Source of the DNA: Geomobilibacter sp964432205
GTDB taxonomy: Bacteria > Desulfobacterota > Desulfuromonadia > Geobacterales > DSM-12255
Direction: 5' to 3'
Length of the DNA: 64,000 nucleotides
Assembly (NCBI GenBank): GCA_964432205.1
Contig: CAYSMK010000023.1
Location: 1-64,000, forward strand
The translations under genes were made by a program, and so were the position numbers. Shown one piece after another: positions 9,066-17,787 of the stretch (position 1 is the stretch's first letter; the number at the start of each line of letters is the position of its first letter). Under the pieces are notes generated by a model. That model searched no databases, was not told the DNA's origin, and worked only from the letters and a program-made list of their open reading frames with translations.

Positions 9066-9839
9066 ATGACAGACAATGAAATAACGACTGAATCTATTGT
9101 TGAAGGGGGATTCAGGACTTCTGCAGAGCAGTTAGTGGGTAACAGAAACAATGCATGTTTCGAACGAAATCCTGATGCCTGGGATAAAAAGATGGAAGCG
9201 TTTCCCAAATACGTTCGGCGTCAAAATTTGACACGTTTTCTCGCACAGTATGAAATATTCAAAAAAGTGTTGCCTATTAAAGGCTCAATTGTTGAGTGTG
9301 GGGTTTTCCGGGGGGGTGGGCTTATGACCTGGGCGAAACTTAGTTCTATCTTGGAGCCGGTCAATCTGACTCGTCGGATTTATGGGTTCGACTCTTTTGA
9401 CGGATTTCCCTCTGTTTCCGACAAGGATCTTCAAGGGTTGGGACAGAGTGTCCGCAAAGGCGATCTTTTTGCAAACTCTTTCGACGAACTTAATGAACTT
9501 ATTAGTATTTACGATACTGATCGATTCCTTGGTCATGTTGACAAAGTTCATCTTGTCAAAGGCGATGCTGTCAAATCTATTCCGGAATTTATAACATCGC
9601 ATCAACATCTTGTGGTCAGTTTGCTTTTTCTCGATTTTGATCTTTATGAACCGACCTGTGCGGCTATAGAACATTTCTATCCGCGAATACCGAAAGGAGG
9701 CATTATAGCCTTCGATGAATTGGACAATCCATTGTGGCCTGGCGAAACACTGGCAATGCTTGAGAAAATTGGAGCTGGTAACTTAAGGATAGAACGTCTT
9801 GAATTTGATCCATATATCGGCTTCGCTATTAAAAACTAA
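9066..9839 (+). CDS. TylF/MycF-family methyltransferase
   Basis: The protein shows the TylF hallmark SIVECGVFRGGG followed by IYGFDSFDGFP, and later a metal/SAM-site-like FLDFDLYEPT and a GGIIAFDEL loop. TylF and MycF O-methylate deoxysugars in macrolides. Homologues are frequent in surface polysaccharide clusters, where they probably methylate sugar hydroxyls. GGGAG at 9050-9054 precedes the chosen ATG at 9066 (257 aa); a start at 9042 inside the upstream gene is possible. A run of seven G's in the VFRGGG region is a possible replication-slippage site. Confidence 0.78.
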   Translation: MTDNEITTESIVEGGFRTSAEQLVGNRNNACFERNPDAWDKKMEAFPKYVRRQNLTRFLAQYEIFKKVLPIKGSIVECGVFRGGGLMTWAKLSSILEPVNLTRRIYGFDSFDGFPSVSDKDLQGLGQSVRKGDLFANSFDELNELISIYDTDRFLGHVDKVHLVKGDAVKSIPEFITSHQHLVVSLLFLDFDLYEPTCAAIEHFYPRIPKGGIIAFDELDNPLWPGETLAMLEKIGAGNLRIERLEFDPYIGFAIKN

Positions 9840-9860
9840 TCAACTTTGAAGGGAGTTTGC

Positions 9861-10976
9861 ATGTCGTACAAGGTTCCATTCGTTAATTCAAAAAAGAATT
9901 ATCAACTAATAAAGCAGGAGATTGATCAGGCGTATTTTGACGTGATGACAAATGGGGATCTCATTGACCGCTCGCAATTGAGATCGTTTGAAAGGAATCT
10001 GGCAGCATTTGTCGGGACCGAATATGCTGTTGGATTAAACAGTGGATACGACGCGCTCCACATGTCCTTACGCGCCGCAAATATTGGGCCGGGCGATGAA
10101 GTAATAGTCCCTGCCCATACCTTTGTCGCAACTTGTTCTGCCATCGTAAATGTAGGTGCAACACCAGTCTTGGTAGACGTGGCTAAGGATTTCAATATTG
10201 ATATACATAAAATTGAGTCTGCCATTACGCCGAAGACTCGCTGCATTATTCCTGTCCACCTTAGCGGCTATATGGCCGACATGCCAACAATTATGGAGAT
10301 TGCTGAAAGGCACAAACTTGTTGTTGTCGAGGATGCCTGTCAGAGCCTGGGTAGCAGCATTTCTGGAAAAGGTGCTGGGTCCTGGGGCACGACAGGTTGT
10401 TGGAGTTTTTATCCGTTTAAAATTCTCGGCGGTTATGGAGATGGCGGAGCAATAACAACCAACGATCCTGAAATTGCCCAATATGCTCGTAGAATGCGTT
10501 ACAACGGCGAAGACAGAGAAACTGGAGAGTATCACGGTCACGGATTTACTTGTATTCTCGATAATTTGCAGGCTGCATTCCTTGATGTGAAGTTACGTCA
10601 TTTGCCAGATTGGATTGAACGCCGCAAAGCAATTGCAGAGATGTACCGAAGAGGTCTCTGCGATATTCAAGAATTGCTTTTGCCTCATTATGATAAACCT
10701 GATTTCGATCATATTTATCAGAACTACACCTTGCGCTCAAAGCAAGAAAATATGTTTTCAGAATATATGAAAACAAATGGCGTAGAAGTTTTAACACAAT
10801 TTCGTAAACCATATTACAAGCATAAAGAGTTAAAGCTCGAAGATACAGGGTTTACTGAAACTGAAGCACTCAGCAAAGAGGTTTGTTCACTGCCGATGAA
10901 TATCGAGTTGGATATAGAAGATATTAACTATGTTATAAAAGTTGCCCGCTCCTTTTACGGGTTAACCAAACTCTAG
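9861..10976 (+). CDS. DegT/DnrJ/EryC1/StrS-family PLP-dependent sugar aminotransferase
   Basis: The enzyme converts a keto-sugar nucleotide to an amino sugar using pyridoxal phosphate. The 371-residue protein contains GLNSGYDALHMSLRA for cofactor phosphate binding, the acidic VVVEDACQSLG and the lysine segment FYPFKILGGYGDGG, with Lys at about residue 187 as the Schiff-base residue. GAAGGGAG at 9848-9855 supports the ATG at 9861. It lies just before the split transketolase, so the amino sugar could derive from a chain-modified ketose. Which keto sugar is used cannot be told, although a CapD-type 4,6-dehydratase is encoded at 14031-15959. Confidence 0.88.
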   Translation: MSYKVPFVNSKKNYQLIKQEIDQAYFDVMTNGDLIDRSQLRSFERNLAAFVGTEYAVGLNSGYDALHMSLRAANIGPGDEVIVPAHTFVATCSAIVNVGATPVLVDVAKDFNIDIHKIESAITPKTRCIIPVHLSGYMADMPTIMEIAERHKLVVVEDACQSLGSSISGKGAGSWGTTGCWSFYPFKILGGYGDGGAITTNDPEIAQYARRMRYNGEDRETGEYHGHGFTCILDNLQAAFLDVKLRHLPDWIERRKAIAEMYRRGLCDIQELLLPHYDKPDFDHIYQNYTLRSKQENMFSEYMKTNGVEVLTQFRKPYYKHKELKLEDTGFTETEALSKEVCSLPMNIELDIEDINYVIKVARSFYGLTKL

Positions 10977-10983
10977 GACTATT

Positions 10984-11793
10984 ATGGATACCCTCGACTT
11001 AGCACTCAGAATACGCCGGCATGCTGTTACTATGACTCATATTGGCAGAAGCTCTCACGTGGGATCTATTCTATCAATGACTGACATTCTTGCTGTTTTA
11101 TATGGGAGGATATTGAATGTTCAACCATTGAACCCACGTTGGGGAAACCGAGATAGATTCATTCTCAGCAAAGGACATGCTGGTGCTGGTGTGTATGCTG
11201 CTCTTGCTGAAACAGGTTTTTTCCCTGTAGAACAATTGAAAACACACTATGCAAATGGTAGCAAACTGTCAGGGCATGTGTCTCACAAAGGAATTCCAGG
11301 CGTAGAGATTTCAACAGGTTCCTTAGGTCATGGACTTCCAATTGGTGCAGGCATGGCATTGGCTGCGAAACTGGATGATGCTTATTATCGTATTTTTGTT
11401 GTATTGAGCGACGGGGAGTGCGATGAGGGTTCAAACTGGGAAGCAATCCTTTTTGCTGCTCATCATCGATTATCCAACCTGATTGCGATTATCGATTACA
11501 ATAAAATACAGAGTCTAGCGCCAGTATCTGAAACCTTGGCGTTAGAACCTTTTGCTGACAAATGGAGGGCTTTTGGTTGGGATGTGGCAGAGGTCGATGG
11601 CCATGATCATGAAGCACTGGCACAAGTACTGGAGCATAAGCCGGTTCCAAATGGAAAACCGTACTGTGTGATTGCGCATACAACCAAAGGTAAAGGCGTT
11701 TCATTTATGGAAAACTCCGTATTGTGGCATTATCGTACTGCCCAAGGGGAAGAATATGAAAATGCAATGAGTGAACTTGGGGAGGTAGTCTGA
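10984..11793 (+). CDS. Transketolase, N-terminal (thiamine-pyrophosphate-binding) subunit
   Basis: This 269-residue protein is the first half of a transketolase. It has the donor-site histidines (SKGHAGAG, GHVSHKG, SLGHGLPIGAG) and the TPP/metal motif SDGECDEGSNWEA followed by DYNKIQS. With the next gene it should form a two-subunit enzyme that moves two-carbon ketol units between sugars in the cytoplasm. Split transketolases recur in polysaccharide and natural-product clusters rather than in central metabolism. It starts 7 bp after the aminotransferase gene and its TGA overlaps the next ATG. Confidence 0.85.
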   Translation: MDTLDLALRIRRHAVTMTHIGRSSHVGSILSMTDILAVLYGRILNVQPLNPRWGNRDRFILSKGHAGAGVYAALAETGFFPVEQLKTHYANGSKLSGHVSHKGIPGVEISTGSLGHGLPIGAGMALAAKLDDAYYRIFVVLSDGECDEGSNWEAILFAAHHRLSNLIAIIDYNKIQSLAPVSETLALEPFADKWRAFGWDVAEVDGHDHEALAQVLEHKPVPNGKPYCVIAHTTKGKGVSFMENSVLWHYRTAQGEEYENAMSELGEVV

Positions 11794-12728
11794 TGCGTGA
11801 TGCCATGACCCGCGTTCTCTGTGAACTTGCAGAACATGACCGCAATCTCTTACTTGTTACCGGTGATTTGGGATTTGGTGTTTTTGACGAATTTAGAGAA
11901 CGATTTCCCAAGCAATTTATCAATGCCGGAGTAGCTGAGCAGAATATGACCGGTTTGGCAACGGGAATGGCGTTGTCTGGTAAGACAGTCTTTACGTACT
12001 CGATAGGAAATTTCCCTACATTGCGGTGCTTGGAACAGATTCGAAATGATGCTTGTTATCATAATGCCAATGTAAAGATTATTGCCATTGGTGGGGGATT
12101 TACTTATGGGTCGCTCGGTATCAGCCACCATGCAACGGAAGATCTGTCAATTTTACGAGCTCTTCCGGATATTACGGTAATGGCGCCAGCAGACCCTTTT
12201 GAAGCAGCAGCGGCTACGCGGGTAGTGTACGAAACAGCTGGAACCTGTTATTTGCGACTCGGAAGGGGCGGAGAACCGCCCGTTCACAAAACATCGATAA
12301 ATATAATTACCGGCAAAGCTTTTAAACTGTTTGATGGTGAAGAAATTGCCATTATCTCAACCGGCGGTGTACTCAAAAACGCTTCAGAGGCACGCAATTA
12401 CTTGTATGATAACGGGTATAAAGCGGCCTTGTACAGCATGCACACTATCAAACCTTTTGATAAGGAACTGATTACTTCTCTCGCTTCTTCTCATAAATAC
12501 ATTGTGACAGTCGAGGAGCATACCGTTGTTGGCGGTCTTGGTAGTGCTGTTGCAGATGTTCTTGCACAACTTCCATCACCTCGTGCACAGCTTAAAATTA
12601 TTGGTCTCCAGGATTGTTTCTCTTCCGTAGTTGGGGATCAGGAGTATCTCCGTGGGATCTATGGTCTGTCTGTCGATGCCATAGTGCATAGCATAGAAGA
12701 ATTTATTCGGGATGGCTCTAACGCATGA
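11793..12728 (+). CDS. Transketolase, C-terminal subunit
   Basis: This 311-residue protein corresponds to the pyrimidine-binding and C-terminal domains of transketolase. It shows LLLVTGDLGFG, FINAGVAEQNMTGLATGMA with the Glu that activates the TPP aminopyrimidine ring, and YSIGNFPTLRCLEQIRND. The C-terminal domain includes VEEHTVVGGLGSAVAD. ATG 11793 overlaps the N-terminal subunit's stop, and its own stop overlaps the next gene by 4 bp, so equal expression by coupling is likely. Its relation to the E1-beta/DXS superfamily is clear, but the adjacent TPP-binding half fixes it as a transketolase pair. Confidence 0.85.
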   Translation: MRDAMTRVLCELAEHDRNLLLVTGDLGFGVFDEFRERFPKQFINAGVAEQNMTGLATGMALSGKTVFTYSIGNFPTLRCLEQIRNDACYHNANVKIIAIGGGFTYGSLGISHHATEDLSILRALPDITVMAPADPFEAAAATRVVYETAGTCYLRLGRGGEPPVHKTSINIITGKAFKLFDGEEIAIISTGGVLKNASEARNYLYDNGYKAALYSMHTIKPFDKELITSLASSHKYIVTVEEHTVVGGLGSAVADVLAQLPSPRAQLKIIGLQDCFSSVVGDQEYLRGIYGLSVDAIVHSIEEFIRDGSNA

Positions 12729-13915
12729 AATTTCAGATATCAAAATCCATTACAAATGTCCATTTTCCGCCCATCGCCGAGGTTACGTCATGGGCTGTAG
12801 ACCGTCCTAATGACGGACTTGAGTTGATTGATCTGTGTCAAGCTGTTCCTGATTATGCCCCCGCTCCAGAACTTCTGGATTATCTTGCACAAGTGCTTCG
12901 TGAGCCATCGACTTCACGGTATACTTGCGATGAAGGCAATGTAGAAATTCGAAAGTCGATATCCGAGTACTACCGGAAACGTTACAGTGCACACATTTCG
13001 TTCGATAACATTTGCCTGACTGCCGGTTGCAGTCAGGCATTTTGGCTGGTACTTACCACTTTGTGTCAACCAGGTGATGAGATTATTGTCCAGACACCAT
13101 ACTATTTCGATTACCCCATGGCGTTGGATATTCAGGGAATAAAGAGCGTATATGTCTCGTTTCACGAAGAGAATGGCGGATTGCCTTCGCCGGAAGAAAT
13201 CTCATCACTCATAACCCCCCGCACCCGGGCAATTCTGGTTGTATCTCCCAGCAACCCCACCGGTGTCGTAACGCCATCAGAGTTACTTGCAGAACTGTAC
13301 GAAGTTGCAAAGCGCAATTCAATAGCGCTCATAATTGATGAAACCTACAGTGAATTCATTCCTTGCACATCTCCACCGCACACCATTTTCAGTGATCCGA
13401 CCTGGGGCGATCACTTCATCCACATTACATCGTTCGGAAAGACCTACGCTTTGACAGGCTATCGCGCTGGCATGCTGGTGGCCTCAGCGGAATTCATTCA
13501 GGAGGCCGTAAAATCGCAAGACACTATGCTCATCTGCCAGCCCCACATTACCCAACATGCAATTGCATATGGCATCGAGCACCTTGATGAATGGGTGGCT
13601 TCAAATCGGTCCATGATGCAGCGTCGTCATGAGGTGTTTGTGCGTGAGTTTTCTCGACAGGGGAATCCATTTTCACTCATAGCCAGCGGACCATTTTTTG
13701 CCTGGATTCGGCACCCTTGGTCGCATTTGAACAGCAGGCAGGCTGTCCGCCGGCTCATTGATGAGGCCGCCCTGTTGACTCTTCCTGGTGAAGTTTTTGG
13801 CCCAGGAATGGAGCCATATATCAGATTTGCATTCGGTAACATTAAGGAGAAGCGAATTCCAGAAGCTGTACAGAGGTTGACTCAAGTCTTTGAAGGGTAT
13901 TCAGCTCAGAGATAA
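12725..13915 (+). CDS. Class I/II PLP-dependent aminotransferase
   Basis: This is a fold-type I aminotransferase of 396 residues. It has YTCDEGNVEIRKSISEYY, TAGCSQAFWL, an SPSNPTGVV cofactor motif, DETYSEF and SFGKTYALTGYRAG, with the Schiff-base lysine at about residue 239. The closest general families are aspartate/aromatic aminotransferases and valine-pyruvate-type enzymes. Its start overlaps the transketolase stop (ATGA), tying it to the sugar operon. Whether it supplies an amino-acid-like substituent for the glycan is inference. It ends the low-GC block; the next gene has its own promoter. Confidence 0.82.
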   Translation: MKFQISKSITNVHFPPIAEVTSWAVDRPNDGLELIDLCQAVPDYAPAPELLDYLAQVLREPSTSRYTCDEGNVEIRKSISEYYRKRYSAHISFDNICLTAGCSQAFWLVLTTLCQPGDEIIVQTPYYFDYPMALDIQGIKSVYVSFHEENGGLPSPEEISSLITPRTRAILVVSPSNPTGVVTPSELLAELYEVAKRNSIALIIDETYSEFIPCTSPPHTIFSDPTWGDHFIHITSFGKTYALTGYRAGMLVASAEFIQEAVKSQDTMLICQPHITQHAIAYGIEHLDEWVASNRSMMQRRHEVFVREFSRQGNPFSLIASGPFFAWIRHPWSHLNSRQAVRRLIDEAALLTLPGEVFGPGMEPYIRFAFGNIKEKRIPEAVQRLTQVFEGYSAQR

Positions 13916-13941
13916 AATACACAATTGCATGTCAGCTTAAG

Positions 13942-13970
13942 TTGACCTAACCTTGATAGTCTGTTACGAT
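13942..13970 (+). promoter_or_regulatory. Sigma-70-like promoter for the dehydratase-wzi-galE block
   Basis: TTGACC (13942-13947) and TACGAT (13965-13970) are separated by 17 bp. They lie in the only sizeable gap (115 bp) between the sugar operon and the dehydratase gene, about 60 bp before its ATG. A short CACCA/TGGTG inverted repeat lies between this site and the gene. Match quality is 5/6 at -35 and 4/6 at -10. Confidence 0.55.
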
Positions 13971-14030
13971 TTGCATCAATTAACGAGCACCATTTTAATT
14001 GGTGAATGAGTTGTTCTGGAGGGTCCTGTT

Positions 14031-15959
14031 ATGCTGAATCAGAGAAGACTTCTGGTCTTTCTTGTTGATACCCTCTTGATTTCAGCGGCGTTCCTCCTCT
14101 CCTTCCTGCTCCGTTTCGACTTTACTATCCCGACCGACCAACGTGAACTCTTCCTCCATGGCCTTGTCGTGATCCTGGCCATTAAGCCGATCGTCTTCAT
14201 CTCGTCCGGCATGTACCGGAGCATCTGGAAATATGCCTCCTTGCAAGATGCGATGGAGATCTTCAAGGTGGTGACCATCTCCACCTTCATCACCACCTTT
14301 GTCATGGTCATTACCCGGGACACCGTGGGGATGCCCCGCTCCATATACCTCCTCGACTGGTTTCTTCTCTTCGCCATGATCTCGGCGGCCCGCCTTGTCT
14401 GGCGGGTCTACCGGGAAACCTACATCATCCCCAGACTGAGCGGCAAGCGGACCCTGATCGTAGGCGCCGGCGACGCCGGGAACCTTCTCCTGAAGGAGAT
14501 CAGGCGGCACCCCGATGCCCAGTACAACGTGGTTGGGTTTCTGGATGACAACGAGCAGAAGCAGGGCATGCGCCTTTCCGGGGTTCCGGTCCTGGGGAAC
14601 CTCTCCCGGATCAAGGGAATCATCAGGAAATTCCGGATCGAAGAGGTGATCATCGCCATCCCCACGGACCACGGCGCAGTGATCAGAAAGTTGGTCGACA
14701 ACTGCAAGAAGTGCCATGTCCGCTTCAAGACCCTGCCCAGCATCAAGGATATCATCGACGGCAAGATCGCTATCTCCCAGATCAAGGATGTGGAGATCGA
14801 GGACCTCTTGGGGCGTGACCCGGTGGTCCTGGACGAAGCGGGGATCAGGCGCTACCTGACCGACAAGAGGGTGCTGGTGACCGGGGCGGCCGGGAGTATC
14901 GGCAGCGAGATCTGTCGTCAGGTGGCCGGATTCGGCCCAACCAAACTGATCCTGTTCGACAGCGCCGAGACCCCTTTGTTCCATATCGAGAAGGAGATCG
15001 CTGCCAACCATCCCGACCTGCGGATTATCCCGGTGATTGCCGACACCCGTGACAAGGCCCGCGTCGAGGCCCTGTTCGACGAATTCCAGCCCGAGGTCGT
15101 CTTCCACGCTGCAGCCTACAAGCATGTGCCGATGATGGAATACAACCCCGTGGAGGCGGCAACCAACAACATCGGCGGCACCAGGGTGATGGCCGATGCG
15201 TCGCATCGGTTCGGGGTGAAGAATTTCGTCATGATCTCCACCGACAAGGCGGTCAACCCGACGAACATCATGGGTGCCAGCAAAAGGGCGGCCGAGATCT
15301 ACGTCCAGGCCCTGGCCAGGGTGAGTAGGACCAACTTCACGACCGTTCGTTTCGGCAACGTGCTGGGGAGCAACGGGAGCGTCATCCCGCTTTTCAAGGA
15401 GCAGATCAGGAATGGCGGGCCGGTGACGGTGACCGATCCCCGGGTAATCCGTTACTTCATGACCATTCCCGAGGCCTGCCAGTTGGTGCTGCAGGCAGGC
15501 TGCATAGGTACCGGCGGCGAAATATTCGTCCTCGATATGGGGGAGCCGGTCAGGATCGTGGACCTGGCAGAGGAGTTGATCAAGCTTTCCGGGTTGGTTC
15601 CGTACAAGGAGATCGACATCGTCTTCACCGGGCTTCGCCCCGGCGAGAAGCTCTACGAGGAGCTCCTGATCGACGGTGAGGGGGTCAAGCAGACCAGGCA
15701 CAAGAAGATCCGTGTCATCCAGTCGGTAGGACATGACATACAGAGCGTTTCGACCGATCTGGACACTATGGCCTATCATGCGAGAGAAAATGATGTTGCA
15801 GCAATCGTTGATGCCCTGAAGCGGTTCATTCCGGAGTTCACCCCTCAGTACTCGTTCAATGGTTCACCGCCTGCGGCCTTCCAACGGGTACGTCCCGATC
15901 TGTTTCCACCATTGGCTGCGCCCGTCACCGGCAAGGTCGTAACCCTGAAAAAGCAATAA
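14031..15959 (+). CDS. capD: Membrane-bound nucleotide-sugar 4,6-dehydratase (CapD/WbpM/PglF type)
   Basis: The 642-residue protein has the long form of the family. About four N-terminal membrane helices (residues ~8-135) are followed by a first Rossmann-like domain with LIVGAGDAGNLLLKE, then a catalytic SDR domain with VLVTGAAGSIGSE, FHAAAYKHVPMME and MISTDKAVNPTNIMGASKR. It should convert UDP-GlcNAc to the UDP-4-keto-6-deoxy sugar at the inner membrane, the precursor of diamino- and deoxyamino-sugars. The DegT aminotransferase upstream is a natural partner. CTGGAGG just before the ATG serves as ribosome site. GC is clearly higher than in the preceding genes. Confidence 0.9.
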   Translation: MLNQRRLLVFLVDTLLISAAFLLSFLLRFDFTIPTDQRELFLHGLVVILAIKPIVFISSGMYRSIWKYASLQDAMEIFKVVTISTFITTFVMVITRDTVGMPRSIYLLDWFLLFAMISAARLVWRVYRETYIIPRLSGKRTLIVGAGDAGNLLLKEIRRHPDAQYNVVGFLDDNEQKQGMRLSGVPVLGNLSRIKGIIRKFRIEEVIIAIPTDHGAVIRKLVDNCKKCHVRFKTLPSIKDIIDGKIAISQIKDVEIEDLLGRDPVVLDEAGIRRYLTDKRVLVTGAAGSIGSEICRQVAGFGPTKLILFDSAETPLFHIEKEIAANHPDLRIIPVIADTRDKARVEALFDEFQPEVVFHAAAYKHVPMMEYNPVEAATNNIGGTRVMADASHRFGVKNFVMISTDKAVNPTNIMGASKRAAEIYVQALARVSRTNFTTVRFGNVLGSNGSVIPLFKEQIRNGGPVTVTDPRVIRYFMTIPEACQLVLQAGCIGTGGEIFVLDMGEPVRIVDLAEELIKLSGLVPYKEIDIVFTGLRPGEKLYEELLIDGEGVKQTRHKKIRVIQSVGHDIQSVSTDLDTMAYHARENDVAAIVDALKRFIPEFTPQYSFNGSPPAAFQRVRPDLFPPLAAPVTGKVVTLKKQ

Positions 15960-16048
15960 TCTGGTTGACTGTGTCAAAAGGGCGGGTTAACGTGTGCGAG
16001 CCCGGACGGGATTCCCGTTTTCGGACAGTTGACCGTACGGGATGGTAC

Positions 16049-17653
16049 ATGATCCGCTTCGTTACACTTGCCCTGATACTCTGGTGTTGCCTCGTTTCCC
16101 ACGATGACGCACATGCCCTTTCCTCCGCCAATATACCTCTCGATAGCCCGATCTACCTCTACCTGGAAAAACTCGCCGGTGCCGGACTGGCCACGACCGA
16201 TTTCCGTGGGATACGTCCCTATACCAAGGCAGAAGTTGCCCGTCTCGTCAGGGAGGCCGAGGCGGCAGCAACTACCGACGACCGGATGTCTCACCTGGCG
16301 CTGCAGATTGTCGATCGCCTGAAGACGATGATACCGCGGGAATACGCCCTGCTTGCCGCCGAAGATGCGGCTCCGCTGTTCGACTACAACCTTCTCAATG
16401 CGGCGCGGCTGCGCTATGTCCATCTGGATGGCGTGCCGCGGAGCTTTGAGCGCTCGGTCCACGATCCGGGCGATGATGGGGTGTTCGGCATCGGCTCCGG
16501 GCTGCGCCCCGCCAATCCCTATCCTTCGCCGGTTCAGCAGCGTGGCACCGAAGGAACGCCGCTTCTTCCCAACAACGAGGGGAACCGGTACCAGCGTGGC
16601 GACAACGTTGAGCTGCGCTTTAGCGGCGAGGCGTACGCGGGGCTCTACGGGGCGGCATTGGTGGAGCCGCTCCTCATGTATGGTCGAACGGATGGTGAGG
16701 CGACGCTGCGGCTGAACAGGGGGTATCTGAAGCTCGGTGGCGGGGGGCTGGAACTGGAACTGGGACGGGATGCCAACTGGCTCGGCCTCGGTTTCCGCGG
16801 CAATATCACCCTGACCGACAATGCCCGCAACTTCGATCTGGTCAAGCTTTCCAGCCCTGAGCCGATAACGCTCGGTTCCTGGGGAATGCTGAAATACAGC
16901 CTCATCGCCTCGCGATTCGACCGAACGATTACTGCCGGCGTGGAGCGTCAGCCCTGGTTTTATGCCCTGAAGCTTTCCTACAAGCCTTCTGCCAGCTGGG
17001 AGGTCGGCTTCAATCTGGGGCGCCAGGTAGGTGGGCACGGGGTGAACAACGGGGTGGGGGACACCATCCGCGGCCTTATCGGTGGCACCAATGCCGACAA
17101 CTCCAACGGTCTTGCCGGCTTCGAGGTCCGCTATCGGGCGCCCTGGCTGCGGAACACCGAGTTTTACGGCGAGTTCTCCGGTGAGGATACGGCAGGGTTC
17201 TGGCCGATCGTGGAGAGCTATGTGGCCGGCTTCTTTATCCCTAGCCTGACAACGGATGGCCGCAACGATCTGCGGTTCGAATATTTCTGGGGGAACCAGA
17301 TTCTGTATACCAACGGGACCTTTCCGGGAGGGTATCTGTACGAAGGGATGCCGATCGGCCACTCCCAGGGTGGAGCGGCCCAGGACTTCTTTATTCGCTA
17401 CAGCCACTGGTTCTCGCCCCGTAACACCCTGGCCCTGGAGTATTTCCACACCAATCGCGGTAAGATCGGCAAGATGCCCGGTCAGGTGACCGAGTACAAG
17501 AATGCCGGCCGCATCGCCTGGCGGCTGCCGCTTCACGGCGACCTGGATGCGGAGCTGCTTTACGGCTTTGAACAGATTGACAACCAGAACCTGGTGCCGG
17601 GAGTGGATCGCCACAACCAGCTCTTCAAGGTGGATATCAGTTACCGGTACTGA
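16049..17653 (+). CDS. Wzi-family capsule assembly outer-membrane protein
   Basis: A signal peptide (MIRFVTLALILWCCLVSHDDAHA) is followed by the N-terminal helical motif IPLDSPIYLYLEKLAGAGL and a helical segment to about residue 110. The rest is a long series of alternating amphipathic beta-strands ending in VDISYRY, an outer-membrane barrel end with terminal aromatic residue. This matches the Wzi family, which anchors or organises capsule polysaccharide at the cell surface. Frames open from TTG 15965, but that would place 28 hydrophilic residues before the signal peptide. ATG 16049, with GGGATGG just upstream, is preferred (534 aa). It closes the surface-glycan block with galE. Confidence 0.83.
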   Translation: MIRFVTLALILWCCLVSHDDAHALSSANIPLDSPIYLYLEKLAGAGLATTDFRGIRPYTKAEVARLVREAEAAATTDDRMSHLALQIVDRLKTMIPREYALLAAEDAAPLFDYNLLNAARLRYVHLDGVPRSFERSVHDPGDDGVFGIGSGLRPANPYPSPVQQRGTEGTPLLPNNEGNRYQRGDNVELRFSGEAYAGLYGAALVEPLLMYGRTDGEATLRLNRGYLKLGGGGLELELGRDANWLGLGFRGNITLTDNARNFDLVKLSSPEPITLGSWGMLKYSLIASRFDRTITAGVERQPWFYALKLSYKPSASWEVGFNLGRQVGGHGVNNGVGDTIRGLIGGTNADNSNGLAGFEVRYRAPWLRNTEFYGEFSGEDTAGFWPIVESYVAGFFIPSLTTDGRNDLRFEYFWGNQILYTNGTFPGGYLYEGMPIGHSQGGAAQDFFIRYSHWFSPRNTLALEYFHTNRGKIGKMPGQVTEYKNAGRIAWRLPLHGDLDAELLYGFEQIDNQNLVPGVDRHNQLFKVDISYRY

Positions 17654-17787
17654 AAGGGCCGTTACTGGTGACGGAAACAGCCGCTTGATGTTGGTCTACT
17701 CTTTGACAAGCAGGATCGCAGGTGACACAGCAATGGCGCAATAGAGCCTATTTTGGCGGAAACTAATTCACATTCATCGAGGGGTCC

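Noticed and set aside
14082..15779. 565-codon open frame on the minus strand opposite the dehydratase gene
   Set aside because: The plus-strand frame has complete SDR motifs and membrane helices; the antisense frame is a by-product of high-GC codon use and has no recognisable domain.
16049..17653. Reading the 15965-17653 gene as a porin with a long cytoplasmic leader
   Set aside because: The TTG at 15965 would put 28 hydrophilic residues before a clear signal peptide; the ATG at 16049 is a better start and the N-terminal motif fits Wzi.
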